Assembly: GCA_963600315.1 (NCBI GenBank)
Contig: CAVCAW010000101.1
Location: 1 to 6,971 of the forward strand
Source: UBA6382 sp963600315
GTDB lineage: Bacteria; Bacteroidota; Bacteroidia; Bacteroidales; Bacteroidaceae
Length of the DNA: 6,971 bases
Reading direction: 5' to 3'
The translations under genes were made by a program, and so were the position numbers. This document shows positions 1 through 6,971 of this stretch, piece by piece (position 1 is the first letter of the stretch; each line of letters opens with the position of its first letter). The notes below the pieces were generated by a model. It did not search any database, was not told the DNA's origin, and was given only the letters and a program-made list of their open reading frames with translations.

Positions 1-385
1 GAAATGCATGTTCTCCGATTTCGGTGACACTATCGGGAATTTCAATTGAGGTCAAGCCTCTGCAACAATAAAATGCTCCCTCTCCGATTTCGGTGACACT
101 ATCGGGAATTTCAATCGAGGTCAAGCCTTTGCAATCACGGAATGCACTCGCTCCGATTTCGGTGACACCATCGGGAATTTCAATTGAGGTCAAGCCACGG
201 CACAGCCAGAATGCTCCCGCTCCGATTTCGGTGACACTATCGGGAATTTCAATTGATTTCAAGCCACTGCACCGCCAGAATGCATCCTCTCCGATTTTGG
301 TGACACCATCAGGGATTCTTATTGAGGTCAAGCCTTCGCAACCATAAAATGCACTCGCTCCGATTTCTGTGACGCCATCGGGAAT
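1..385 (-). repeat. Tandem 69-bp repeats encoding LRR_5 units (five full copies plus one partial)
   Basis: Read on the minus strand, units start at 385, 316, 247, 178, 109 and 40, exactly 69 nt (23 codons) apart; the last is cut by the window edge. The consensus protein unit is IPD-G/S-VTEIG-xx-AF-xx-C-x-GLTSIE, the BspA/LRR_5 pattern. The stretch from GGCTTGACC through ATTCCCGAT to GAAATCGGA is almost identical at the DNA level in the inner copies. Differences cluster in codons 10-11, 14-15 and 17 of the unit. The first unit (385-317) and the second (316-248) carry the most substitutions in the framework. This suggests recent tandem duplication toward the 3' side of the gene. Copy number may vary between strains by slippage or recombination. 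Confidence 0.95.
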
Positions 386-1426
386 CACGATTTCTCCATT
401 CGCATTGCTTGAACATTTCGTAACTCTACCGCCCTCTATCGTTAGCCAATTCCGTCCATTATTTGTTGTAGTTTTTCTTCCAAACAAAATTTTGTGAAGG
501 GTCGAGTATGTTTCACTCTCATCGTCTGTGTATACAGGATTCAAGTCTTCTATGTAAGACTTCACGTCTTTGCCATTTGCATTAATCAAACCGAATTTTG
601 AGCAATAGTGCGACATCCAGGCTTTGGGATTTTTGCAATTCTCAAACATATATGCACCGAAACCATATGATACGGTAGAGCCAATGCCAAATTGTTTCTT
701 CTTAACAGCACGAAGTTCTGCTTTGAATATGTCCTCAAATTCAGGGTTCTGCGCAAGTGCTTTCTTAACAGATGCAAGATAGGATAACGTACTGAATTCT
801 ACCATTGCTTCATCTATTTCCTCGACTCTACCAGGGGATTGAACCCGAGTCGATTTGTGATAGAAAGCATGGAACAACTCGTGTACTAAAGTGTAAAAAA
901 ATGCAGTGTCAACACCTCCATGATGACAGATTGTGTCAAAGTACAGTTTGATACAATCTTTAGCAGGAATATACTCTCCTAATGTAACAATAGATTGTTC
1001 AAATGTGGTTCCGTTTTTTCCTAATAAATCATCTAAATGTAAATAGTCTGAATACGGTTCTCCCATTTGGCATTCCAACATATTCAAATAATCAATATCT
1101 TCTTTAGGCAATGAAGGACCATGCAGGGTGTGAAGTCTCTCACTTTCTTCATAATAAAATTTTCTTGCCTCTTTGCTTTTCTGCAAATAAGAGTCACGCT
1201 TTTTTCTGATCGTCTCCAGTCTGTTCGGTGAAATCTGCAGATGTATAGTTTCCGTTCTCAGTGGAGTCTTTTCTTTCTCAATAACTATCCGTGTAGTTCC
1301 CAAAGGTTTTGTTATTTGAGAGATGTCGAAAACCAATGACTTCGTTATTGGGAGTTTGAAACTCTCAAGTACTCCAATCAAATCCAGCGTTTGTTGAGTC
1401 AACAATTCTTTATTTTCTATGTCCAT
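1..1426 (-). CDS. HExxH putative zinc metallopeptidase with C-terminal BspA-type LRR_5 repeats (3' end beyond window)
   Basis: The frame is open from ATG at 1426 to the window edge (475 codons, no stop), so the C-terminus is missing. Residues 1-65 look globular, and 66-97 are a charged, probably helical stretch. Residues 181-187 read VHELFHA: an HExxH motif with H182, E183 and H186. It is followed by EEIDEAMVEF (202-211), which puts E206 20 residues after H186. In thermolysin the third zinc ligand E166 lies 20 residues after H146 within a similar INEAI sequence, so a gluzincin-type peptidase is likely; activity is inferred. From about residue 327 an LRR cap leads into 23-residue LRR_5 units starting at 348, 371, 394, 417, 440 and 463. 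The N-terminus (MDIENKELL) shows no signal peptide or membrane segment, whereas typical BspA-like proteins are exported. An in-frame TGA at 1468-1466 limits upstream extension; TTG or CTG codons between would add no convincing signal peptide. GC in the non-repeat part is about 37-38% in the lines counted, against about 52% in a counted sbcC line. Substrate and biological role are unknown. Confidence 0.9.
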   Translation of the reverse strand, partial: MDIENKELLTQQTLDLIGVLESFKLPITKSLVFDISQITKPLGTTRIVIEKEKTPLRTETIHLQISPNRLETIRKKRDSYLQKSKEARKFYYEESERLHTLHGPSLPKEDIDYLNMLECQMGEPYSDYLHLDDLLGKNGTTFEQSIVTLGEYIPAKDCIKLYFDTICHHGGVDTAFFYTLVHELFHAFYHKSTRVQSPGRVEEIDEAMVEFSTLSYLASVKKALAQNPEFEDIFKAELRAVKKKQFGIGSTVSYGFGAYMFENCKNPKAWMSHYCSKFGLINANGKDVKSYIEDLNPVYTDDESETYSTLHKILFGRKTTTNNGRNWLTIEGGRVTKCSSNANGEIVIPDGVTEIGASAFYGCEGLTSIRIPDGVTKIGEDAFWRCSGLKSIEIPDSVTEIGAGAFWLCRGLTSIEIPDGVTEIGASAFRDCKGLTSIEIPDSVTEIGEGAFYCCRGLTSIEIPDSVTEIGEHAF

Positions 1427-1509
1427 ATTACAAGTTTTTATCGATGATATCAATAACAGATTAGTTCATTTTACACATTGCGTGTTATTCTAGCCCTTGC
1501 ATTTCAAGA
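1427..1509 (-). other. Spacer between sbcC and the metallopeptidase-LRR gene
   Basis: The 83-nt spacer is AT-rich. The only inverted repeat seen is ACAC-GCAAT-GTGT, a 4-bp stem not followed by a T-run, so no intrinsic terminator can be called. No pair of Bacteroidota-type promoter boxes (TTG at about -33, TAnnTTTG at about -7) at proper spacing was found, and there is no Shine-Dalgarno sequence before the ATG at 1426. Whether the downstream gene is read from sbcDC or has its own promoter cannot be decided from the sequence. Confidence 0.5.
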
Positions 1510-4500
1510 TTAATAATCGGGGTAGATTTTGATTTCGCTGCTTCCGTTGCCTTTCTTGATGACACGGATTTGTGTGGTGATGCGCTCCGACATGGTGTCG
1601 GTGTGGCTGATGACGCCTACCTTCTTGCCCTGTGACGACTGGAGCATAGCCAGGGAGTCGATGACCATGGCAAGTGTGTCGGGGTCGAGAGTGCCGAAAC
1701 CCTCGTCGATAAACAGATTGTCGAACGAGATGTTGCGCGATGACAGGGACGAGAGTCCAAGTGCCAGTCCGAGGCTGACGATGAATGTCTCGCCTCCGGA
1801 AAGCGATGTGGTGTCGCGCACGTCATCGGCGCGGTCGTGGTCGATGACCCGTATGCCAAGAGAGTTCTTCACCTGCTGCAGTTCGTAGCGCGAATTGAAT
1901 TTCCTGATCTCGTCATTGGCATGCTCGATAAGGAAACGCAGCGTGTAGCACTGGGCTATCTTGCGAAGCTGACTGCCATCAGTGCCGATGGCCTTGACGA
2001 TATCTTCCCATTCCGTCTTTAGCTTTTCTGCGGCAGTCATTTGCTGGAGCAGGTTCCCCATCTTCTGCTCGGCATCTTTATGTTTCTCCAAGCGTACCTG
2101 AGCCTCTACGAGCTCTTTGTTGGAGTAGCTGTCCAGTACCTTTTTTCGTTGCTTGAGCGCAGGCTCTCCGTCCTGCGGTTTTTTCGTTTGATGTGCGTTG
2201 TGTGTTTTCTCTTCGTTCTGCAATGTGGTTTGGGCGGAAGTGAACGCATCGTCGCAGGCTTTCTTCCTTGATCGGATATCCTCCCAGTTGTCAGTAGAGG
2301 AATACAGGTTGCCGATGTCGGCAATCGAAAGCGGTTGCATATGCTGCACATCCTTATTATACCGGTCAAGCCAATCGGAGAGGGCAGATTCCTTCTTAGC
2401 TTTGAGGGTTTCCTCATTCTGTTTTGTCTGACGGATAGTGTCTGTTTTTCCTTGTATGCCCTGCAGGTCTCCTTGCATCCTGAGAATATCTTTATTCTTC
2501 TCTTCAACTTTATTGTCAGCGACCTCTTTGGCTTGGGTCAACTGCCTTTCAAAAGTGTCGGGGTCAAGGTTACCGACCTCGGCTTTCAGCGCATTCTCCT
2601 TCTTGGTCTTTTCCTGCTTGACCGCCTCAAGTTCTTTTGACGCAGTCTGCTGCGAGTCGCTCTTCTCCTGCTCTTTTTGCAAGAGAGTCGCCTTCTTCGC
2701 CTCTTCTGTAGCAAGACGGATTTGGGCATCGGTCCGTTTCTTCTCTGCCTTCTCTTTTTCCTGCGCGGCAGTCTTTGTATGCTTAGCCAGCTCCCCTTCG
2801 GCAGTCTCTTTTTCAGTGCGCAACGTGTTCACTGTCGCAACGAGGGTATTGTAGTCTGACAAAGCCTTTGCGGCATCGTCCTTCTCCTTGTCTATAGCTG
2901 GCTGAAGTGTACGGAGCTTGTCGGCATCCTGTGGCCAGGATGGATATGTCTGATGCAACTTAGCCCATTCTACGTTGAGCTGATCTATTTCTTTTTTCAG
3001 AGATTCAAGTGAGCTTTTCTGAGACTCCAACGCACCTTTATTCTCGCTGCGCTCCTGCTGGAGTTTTGTCTGCTTAGCGGTCTTCTCGTCAAGGAGGCGC
3101 TGCTTTTCATCCATGAGTGTCTTCAGGCCTTTGGCTACGGGCTGCACGTCTTCGACAGAATGGAATGAATGTTCTTTGGCACCGCAGAGCGGACAAAGTT
3201 CTCCGTCCTTGAGGAGGGCACGATGTTGTTTCCAACTCTCGCTAGTCATCAGTATGTATGACTCTCTTATGGTGTCGAGTTCCTTTTTGAGTGCATCGAT
3301 ATTGAAGTTGCCGAGTTGCTGGTCTATTTCCTGGTTTCGCACAGTCAACTTCTTTTGCTCATTTTCAGCGTTCCGCCTATCATCCATCTTCTTCCTGAGG
3401 CTGTCCTGTATGCGGATGGCATTTGTCAAGTCATTCGATTTCCTTTCCGCAGCAGTCTTGGCCTCCTGCAGCGAGGTGGGGTCCTTGCCGTCCAGCTTCT
3501 TGTTTTCCGCATCATAGATTCCGGTAGCCTCAGTTACCTTCTTCTGCAGGCGCTTGCTCTCGCCATCAATTTTCTTTGTAAGCGTATCCAACTCTGTTGT
3601 CGCCTCATCCAATTGCTTTTTCGCATCATCGATATCTGCTTTATTCTGCTTTACTGCTTGCCGGGCCTGAGCCAGAGCCTCATCAGCGCCTTTCTTGGCT
3701 GCATCCTTTTCTTTGGCTTTCTTGTCGACTTCCTGCAGTTGCGCCTTTATCGCGCGCGCCCTGTTGATGTGCGGTTTCTGATTTTCCAATTTGGCGGCTG
3801 CTGATTCAGCATCTTTCTGCAGCGCGTCGAGGGTGTTCTGTTCCTTCTTTATTTCCTGACCCTTGGCGATAGCCTCTGCTTCCAGATCATTCAGCGCAGC
3901 CTTGTGAGCCGCAATATTCGCCTCGCAAGTCTTGATCTCCTTGTACAGATTGACAGCCTCGAGCGTGGAGTCGTGCAGAGAGAGTCTGTCGGACTCCTGT
4001 TTCATATTGGCAAGACGTTGTTTGGCATCAGCAAGATACTGCTGATAGGCGGCAATGTTTTTCGTCAGCTGATCTTCGTCCGCATACCATCTCAACTCAT
4101 TGCTGACCTTTTCCACATCCTCCTTCACCTTCTTTGCCTCCTCCTCCAGTTGATTGATTCTGTCCTTGAGTGCTGTAAGTTCTGGTTCGGGTATGATATC
4201 CTGCTGATAGACAGACTGATTGGCTGACATCTGGTTGTAAGTGTTCGTTGCCTTGTCTTTCTGCTGCTTTATCCTGTTGGCTATGCCTTGATAGATATCT
4301 TCGCAGCCCACGAGTTTTTCGAGAAGCTTGTACCTCTCGTCCTCCTTGGCTGTGAGGAAATTGGCAAAGGAACCTTGGGCAATGAGCACGGTGCGGAGGA
4401 ACTGCTCATAGTCGAGACCGATAATCTGCGGAAGTTCCTCCCAGTTGGCAAGTTCCTCTTCGCTGCCTCCATTTTTAGGAGTAATTTTATACAGGAGAGT

Positions 4501-4905
4501 CTCTGCATCGGCATATTTGATTCTTTGGATCCTCACGTGCCATTCCGCTCTATACACATTGCCGTTGTTGGCAAGGAAAGTCAGTTTGCTGTAGCCTTCC
4601 TTCTTGCCACGGGTCAGTATGTTGCGGGCATCGGTAGGCGACAGGCGGTTCTTCTCGCCTTCCTGTTCCGCTCCGTAGATTTCTATGTTCTGATTGCGGT
4701 CGCCCTTCTTTTTGGGGTAACGTGGCGCACGGTTGTAGAGAGCCAGGCAGATGGCGTCAAGCAAGGTGGACTTGCCGCTGCCAGTCGGACCTACTATGCT
4801 GAAGATGTTGCTCTGACCCAGAGCACCTTGTTCGAAGTCGATTGCTTCGCCGTCCGTCTTGTCGAGGGAGGCAAGGTTCAGGATTTCCAGTTTGATTAGT
4901 TTCAT
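1510..4905 (-). CDS. sbcC: SbcC, Rad50-like ATPase subunit of the SbcCD exonuclease
   Basis: This is the 1131-aa SMC-like subunit of SbcCD. ATP binding and hydrolysis by its joined N- and C-terminal lobes gate the SbcD nuclease on DNA ends and hairpins in the cytoplasm. Walker A is GPTGSGKST (39-47) and the Q-loop glutamine is Q177 in LIAQGSF. Long, Lys/Glu/Gln-rich coiled coils run from about 195 to 560 and about 590 to 985. They flank a zinc hook CPLC at 571-574, almost exactly mid-protein, which joins two SbcC molecules through a shared zinc. The C-terminal lobe has the ABC signature LSGGE (1035-1039), Walker B LFIDE (1064-1068) with catalytic E1068, D-loop GTLD (1071-1074) and switch histidine H1101. 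All key residues are present. It is somewhat longer than E. coli SbcC (1048 aa), mainly attributable to the coiled coils. The ATG lies 6 nt after the sbcD stop, pointing to co-transcription and coupled translation. Confidence 0.98.
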   Translation of the reverse strand: MKLIKLEILNLASLDKTDGEAIDFEQGALGQSNIFSIVGPTGSGKSTLLDAICLALYNRAPRYPKKKGDRNQNIEIYGAEQEGEKNRLSPTDARNILTRGKKEGYSKLTFLANNGNVYRAEWHVRIQRIKYADAETLLYKITPKNGGSEEELANWEELPQIIGLDYEQFLRTVLIAQGSFANFLTAKEDERYKLLEKLVGCEDIYQGIANRIKQQKDKATNTYNQMSANQSVYQQDIIPEPELTALKDRINQLEEEAKKVKEDVEKVSNELRWYADEDQLTKNIAAYQQYLADAKQRLANMKQESDRLSLHDSTLEAVNLYKEIKTCEANIAAHKAALNDLEAEAIAKGQEIKKEQNTLDALQKDAESAAAKLENQKPHINRARAIKAQLQEVDKKAKEKDAAKKGADEALAQARQAVKQNKADIDDAKKQLDEATTELDTLTKKIDGESKRLQKKVTEATGIYDAENKKLDGKDPTSLQEAKTAAERKSNDLTNAIRIQDSLRKKMDDRRNAENEQKKLTVRNQEIDQQLGNFNIDALKKELDTIRESYILMTSESWKQHRALLKDGELCPLCGAKEHSFHSVEDVQPVAKGLKTLMDEKQRLLDEKTAKQTKLQQERSENKGALESQKSSLESLKKEIDQLNVEWAKLHQTYPSWPQDADKLRTLQPAIDKEKDDAAKALSDYNTLVATVNTLRTEKETAEGELAKHTKTAAQEKEKAEKKRTDAQIRLATEEAKKATLLQKEQEKSDSQQTASKELEAVKQEKTKKENALKAEVGNLDPDTFERQLTQAKEVADNKVEEKNKDILRMQGDLQGIQGKTDTIRQTKQNEETLKAKKESALSDWLDRYNKDVQHMQPLSIADIGNLYSSTDNWEDIRSRKKACDDAFTSAQTTLQNEEKTHNAHQTKKPQDGEPALKQRKKVLDSYSNKELVEAQVRLEKHKDAEQKMGNLLQQMTAAEKLKTEWEDIVKAIGTDGSQLRKIAQCYTLRFLIEHANDEIRKFNSRYELQQVKNSLGIRVIDHDRADDVRDTTSLSGGETFIVSLGLALGLSSLSSRNISFDNLFIDEGFGTLDPDTLAMVIDSLAMLQSSQGKKVGVISHTDTMSERITTQIRVIKKGNGSSEIKIYPDY

Positions 4906-4911
4906 ATACTA

Positions 4912-6171
4912 CTATTCGTTTTCCGTTTTGATTGATTCCAGTAATTCTCTGAGCATCTGTTCCTGGTGCTCGCTCATTTCCGTATTGTGCTCGATGACGT
5001 ATGATTCCTTGAGCGTGTCAAGCGGATTACGGTTCAATATGTCGTCCACGCTCTGTATCTTTCGGTCACCAGTGATGGTGGTGATATCCAGGGCAGGCAT
5101 TATTTTCTGGATCTTGCAGAGTACGGCATTCTTCGTTTCCACCAAATCGTTCAGTTCCCGAATCTCCTCATTCCTCATTTTGTCCAATGTCACCTTGATG
5201 GTGAGATAAACAAAACTGTCGTCCAATTTGCCGTCCTTGCGGTCGGCAAGTTCATTTTTTACAAGATTCCTTATTTTGGCAAGTGACAGGGCTTCATCAT
5301 TCTCCGGCAATACGCACAGTTTGTGCTGCGGAATGTACTCCAAAAAACCAACACTTATCTTGTCGCCGACTTCGATAAGGTCAACGCCGTGACGGTAGTC
5401 AATCTCGGCAAACGACATCGGCAGCACACTGCCCGTATATCGTGCCCAATCGGTATTCCAGATGTGCTGGCGCTTGTGGATATGGCCGCAGGTCATATAG
5501 TCGGGATGGTCCGACCAACCTTCCATGTTCACTTCTTCCTGTCCACCGATGATGATTTTCTCGCTGGCATCATTCTTGGCAATGTCAGCGCCCTTGGCAT
5601 ACATGTGCGCCATCATCACGAGCTTTGCACCGGAATATTTTTCCCTGGCTTTTGCTGTCAGCGCACGAAGGAAGTCGTTCACGCCTTTTGAATAGTCGGC
5701 ATTCTGCAACACGTCACTGCGCAGATACGGCACGGCGAGCACTACGACCCCGGGGTCTCCATGTCCCTTTAGCGGTATCATCAAATCATCGAGATCGAAG
5801 ACCCACTTGCCTCCGTCTTCAGTATTGCTCCACACACGGCGGACATTGCCTCTAACATCCACATTATGCCTTGTCAGCAAGGCACGCGGAGCTTCAAGGC
5901 GGCAGGCGGAATCGTGGTTGCCTGCCGTGATGACAATCTGCATATCGGGGCATACCTCGGTAGCATCTGCCAAGAACTCATAGTAAGCCGACTGTGCGGC
6001 AGCCGATGGGTTGCCGTTGTCGAAGATGTCACCTGCAACGAGCAATGCATCAGGCTGTTGTTCACGTATCTGCTCAAGGAGCCAAGTCAAAAAATGCCGG
6101 TGTTCGGGCAAGCGGTCGTTACCATGAAACAGGTTGCCCAAATGCCAGTCGCTGGTTGCCAGTATTTTCAT
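4912..6171 (-). CDS. sbcD: SbcD, Mre11-like nuclease subunit of the SbcCD exonuclease
   Basis: This 419-aa metallophosphoesterase is the nuclease subunit of SbcCD (E. coli SbcD is about 400 aa). The family is a Mn-dependent double-strand exonuclease and single-strand endonuclease that cuts hairpins and blocked ends under control of SbcC ATPase. The metal-binding motifs appear in order: DWH (D8, H10), GDIFD (G47-D51), GNHD (84-87) with N85 and H86, H189 in VMMAHM, and CGHIH (H230, H232). The GSVLPMSF segment at 247-254, typical of the family, follows. About residues 290-410 form the C-terminal capping and SbcC-binding region. The ATG at 6171 gives the canonical MKILATSDWH start, with D8 at the expected place, so the start is secure. 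No Shine-Dalgarno sequence is seen before it, as is usual in Bacteroidota. It precedes sbcC with a 6-nt gap and follows a small membrane-protein gene by 55 nt. Confidence 0.98.
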   Translation of the reverse strand: MKILATSDWHLGNLFHGNDRLPEHRHFLTWLLEQIREQQPDALLVAGDIFDNGNPSAAAQSAYYEFLADATEVCPDMQIVITAGNHDSACRLEAPRALLTRHNVDVRGNVRRVWSNTEDGGKWVFDLDDLMIPLKGHGDPGVVVLAVPYLRSDVLQNADYSKGVNDFLRALTAKAREKYSGAKLVMMAHMYAKGADIAKNDASEKIIIGGQEEVNMEGWSDHPDYMTCGHIHKRQHIWNTDWARYTGSVLPMSFAEIDYRHGVDLIEVGDKISVGFLEYIPQHKLCVLPENDEALSLAKIRNLVKNELADRKDGKLDDSFVYLTIKVTLDKMRNEEIRELNDLVETKNAVLCKIQKIMPALDITTITGDRKIQSVDDILNRNPLDTLKESYVIEHNTEMSEHQEQMLRELLESIKTENE

Positions 6172-6226
6172 ATCGTAATTTGTTCAGTTCTTCATTATAT
6201 CAGTTACTTCTTCTGTCTTCCGCATC
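6172..6226 (-). other. Short spacer between the membrane-protein gene and sbcD
   Basis: This 55-nt interval has no hairpin with a T-run and no recognised promoter boxes or Shine-Dalgarno sequence. Its shortness and the shared direction make read-through from the membrane-protein gene into sbcDC plausible. It contains a 13-codon ATG frame (MRKTEEVTDIMKN) that is too short to support as a gene. Confidence 0.4.
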
Positions 6227-6916
6227 TTACCAGACCGTAAAGTTGAACACCAATGGTTTGCTACGGTATATCACATCGTACACCGTCGAGGTGGTGTATC
6301 GCAGGAAACTGGCGTCAAGCAGATATTCTGTTTGACCCTTGATCTGCGGCAACTCGCTATAGGGCAGAAACAGAGTGACCTCGGATGTCTGGCTGTCGGT
6401 GTCCGGTATGCACCAGCCGCCGGTAAACACATTGCCACCCTGCGTCCGATACTTACTGCCGTTAGTATGACATTTCACAGGTTCACCATCAGCATCATAT
6501 AGGCGTATCATACAATAGAGGTAGGCGCTCGACATGTTCTTACTCTCGAACGATGCGATGATATTCATTCCTTTCTCTCCAGTTTCCCCCTTCACCGTAT
6601 TAGTGAAAACATTCAGACTTAGGAATTTGAAAGTCATGCCCTGGCTTGATGACACATTGGTTTCAACATGTTGACTGATTGACACAGTGTTACCATCTTG
6701 CTGCACTACTAAAATGCCATTTCCATCGTTCTCCACTACTGATACGCCCTTGCCGCCATGCGGTTCTACAATCTCCGTCCTTTCTTTCTGTTCAGGCATG
6801 AAAAAACTGAAGATTTTGCCGGCAAGAGCCCCCTCCCCTACCAACAGCATCACCATCGGAATGAGTATCAGCAGACAAAAGACTACGAGAATTGCTTGAA
6901 GTAGGAATTTAATCAC
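6227..6916 (-). CDS. Hypothetical single-pass membrane protein with an extracytoplasmic beta-rich domain
   Basis: I do not recognise this 229-aa protein. Residues 4-26 (FLLQAILVVFCLLILIPMV and on) form one strongly hydrophobic segment after a short start with K3, so an uncleaved membrane anchor or signal is likely. C14 lies in VVFC, which does not fit a lipobox, so lipoprotein status is not supported. Residues 40-52 are charged. About 55-90 is a Gly/Val/Asn-rich stretch with short alternating strands. About 95-229 looks like a beta-sandwich, with YLYCMIRLYDADGEP (132-146), GGW (166-168), LFLPYSELP (182-190) and a C-terminal FNFTVW. The start is GTG at 6916: TAA lies in frame at about 6938 and the next ATG (residue 21) would cut the membrane segment. 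No Shine-Dalgarno sequence or clear promoter is seen. It lies 55 nt upstream of sbcD in the same direction and could be co-transcribed, but a link to DNA repair is not shown by the sequence. Confidence 0.85.
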   Translation of the reverse strand: MIKFLLQAILVVFCLLILIPMVMLLVGEGALAGKIFSFFMPEQKERTEIVEPHGGKGVSVVENDGNGILVVQQDGNTVSISQHVETNVSSSQGMTFKFLSLNVFTNTVKGETGEKGMNIIASFESKNMSSAYLYCMIRLYDADGEPVKCHTNGSKYRTQGGNVFTGGWCIPDTDSQTSEVTLFLPYSELPQIKGQTEYLLDASFLRYTTSTVYDVIYRSKPLVFNFTVW

Positions 6917-6971
6917 AACGAAACGGTTCGCTTTAAGTTACAAAAAGACATCTTTCAATACTCATCTCCAT

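Noticed and set aside
93..347. Plus-strand open frame of 84 codons with internal repeats
   Set aside because: It is the antisense of the 69-bp LRR repeats. Its periodicity is inherited from the minus-strand gene, which has family-level support.
1427..1468. Upstream in-frame extension of the metallopeptidase-LRR gene from CTG (1459) or TTG (1453)
   Set aside because: It would add a short LLISSIKTCN stretch that is no convincing signal peptide. The ATG at 1426 is the better start, and an in-frame TGA at 1468-1466 closes anything longer.
1427..1509. ACAC-GCAAT-GTGT inverted repeat as an sbcC terminator
   Set aside because: The stem is only 4 bp, is AT-flanked and has no following T-run, so it does not meet the pattern of an intrinsic terminator.
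1529..4899. Several plus-strand open frames of 60-203 codons opposite sbcC
   Set aside because: They are antisense to an intact sbcC carrying all family motifs. Their Leu/Phe/Ser-rich composition is what the complement of Lys/Glu/Gln-rich coiled coils gives.
6172..6226. 13-codon ATG frame (MRKTEEVTDIMKN) in the spacer before sbcD
   Set aside because: It is too short, with no start signal and no recognisable family. A frame of this length is expected by chance.
6933..6971. Open frame from the window edge (MEMSIERCLFVT then TAA) on the minus strand, possibly the tail of an upstream gene
   Set aside because: Only 12 codons are visible, so a real C-terminus cannot be told from chance. The sequence beyond the edge is needed.
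6917..6971. TCTTTTTG as a Bacteroidota -7 box for the membrane-protein gene
   Set aside because: It misses the conserved A of TAnnTTTG. The only TTG upstream is about 7 nt away rather than about 19, so no promoter can be supported.

Overview
The window carries four protein-coding genes, all on the minus strand, so transcription runs from high to low coordinates. No tRNA, rRNA, CRISPR array or insertion sequence was recognised. The host is most likely a member of the Bacteroidota, probably a Prevotella/Bacteroides-type gut or oral bacterium. The reasons are the BspA-type (LRR_5) leucine-rich repeats, the lack of Shine-Dalgarno sequences before any of the starts, and moderate GC of about 50% in sbcC. 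No sequence search could be run, so the genus is an inference.

Layout in order of transcription: (1) 6916-6227, an unrecognised 229-aa protein with one N-terminal membrane segment and a GTG start. (2) 6171-4912, sbcD, the Mre11-type nuclease subunit. (3) 4905-1510, sbcC, the Rad50-type SMC-like ATPase subunit, which starts 6 nt after the sbcD stop. (4) 1426-1, the 5' part of a gene that runs off the window. Its N-terminal region carries an HExxH zinc-protease motif, and its C-terminal region is a run of 23-residue LRR_5 repeats.

SbcD and SbcC form the SbcCD complex, which opens hairpins and processes protein-blocked or broken DNA ends. The nuclease, ATPase and zinc-hook motifs are all intact, so the complex looks functional. 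The membrane protein ends 55 nt before sbcD and could share its transcript, but nothing in its sequence ties it to DNA repair.

The most interesting element is the gene at 1426-1. It has a gluzincin-like HExxH plus a downstream Glu at the thermolysin spacing and no visible signal peptide. Its LRR units are nearly identical at the DNA level except at a few clustered positions. Its non-repeat part is clearly more AT-rich than sbcC, which suggests an acquired, accessory gene downstream of a core repair operon.
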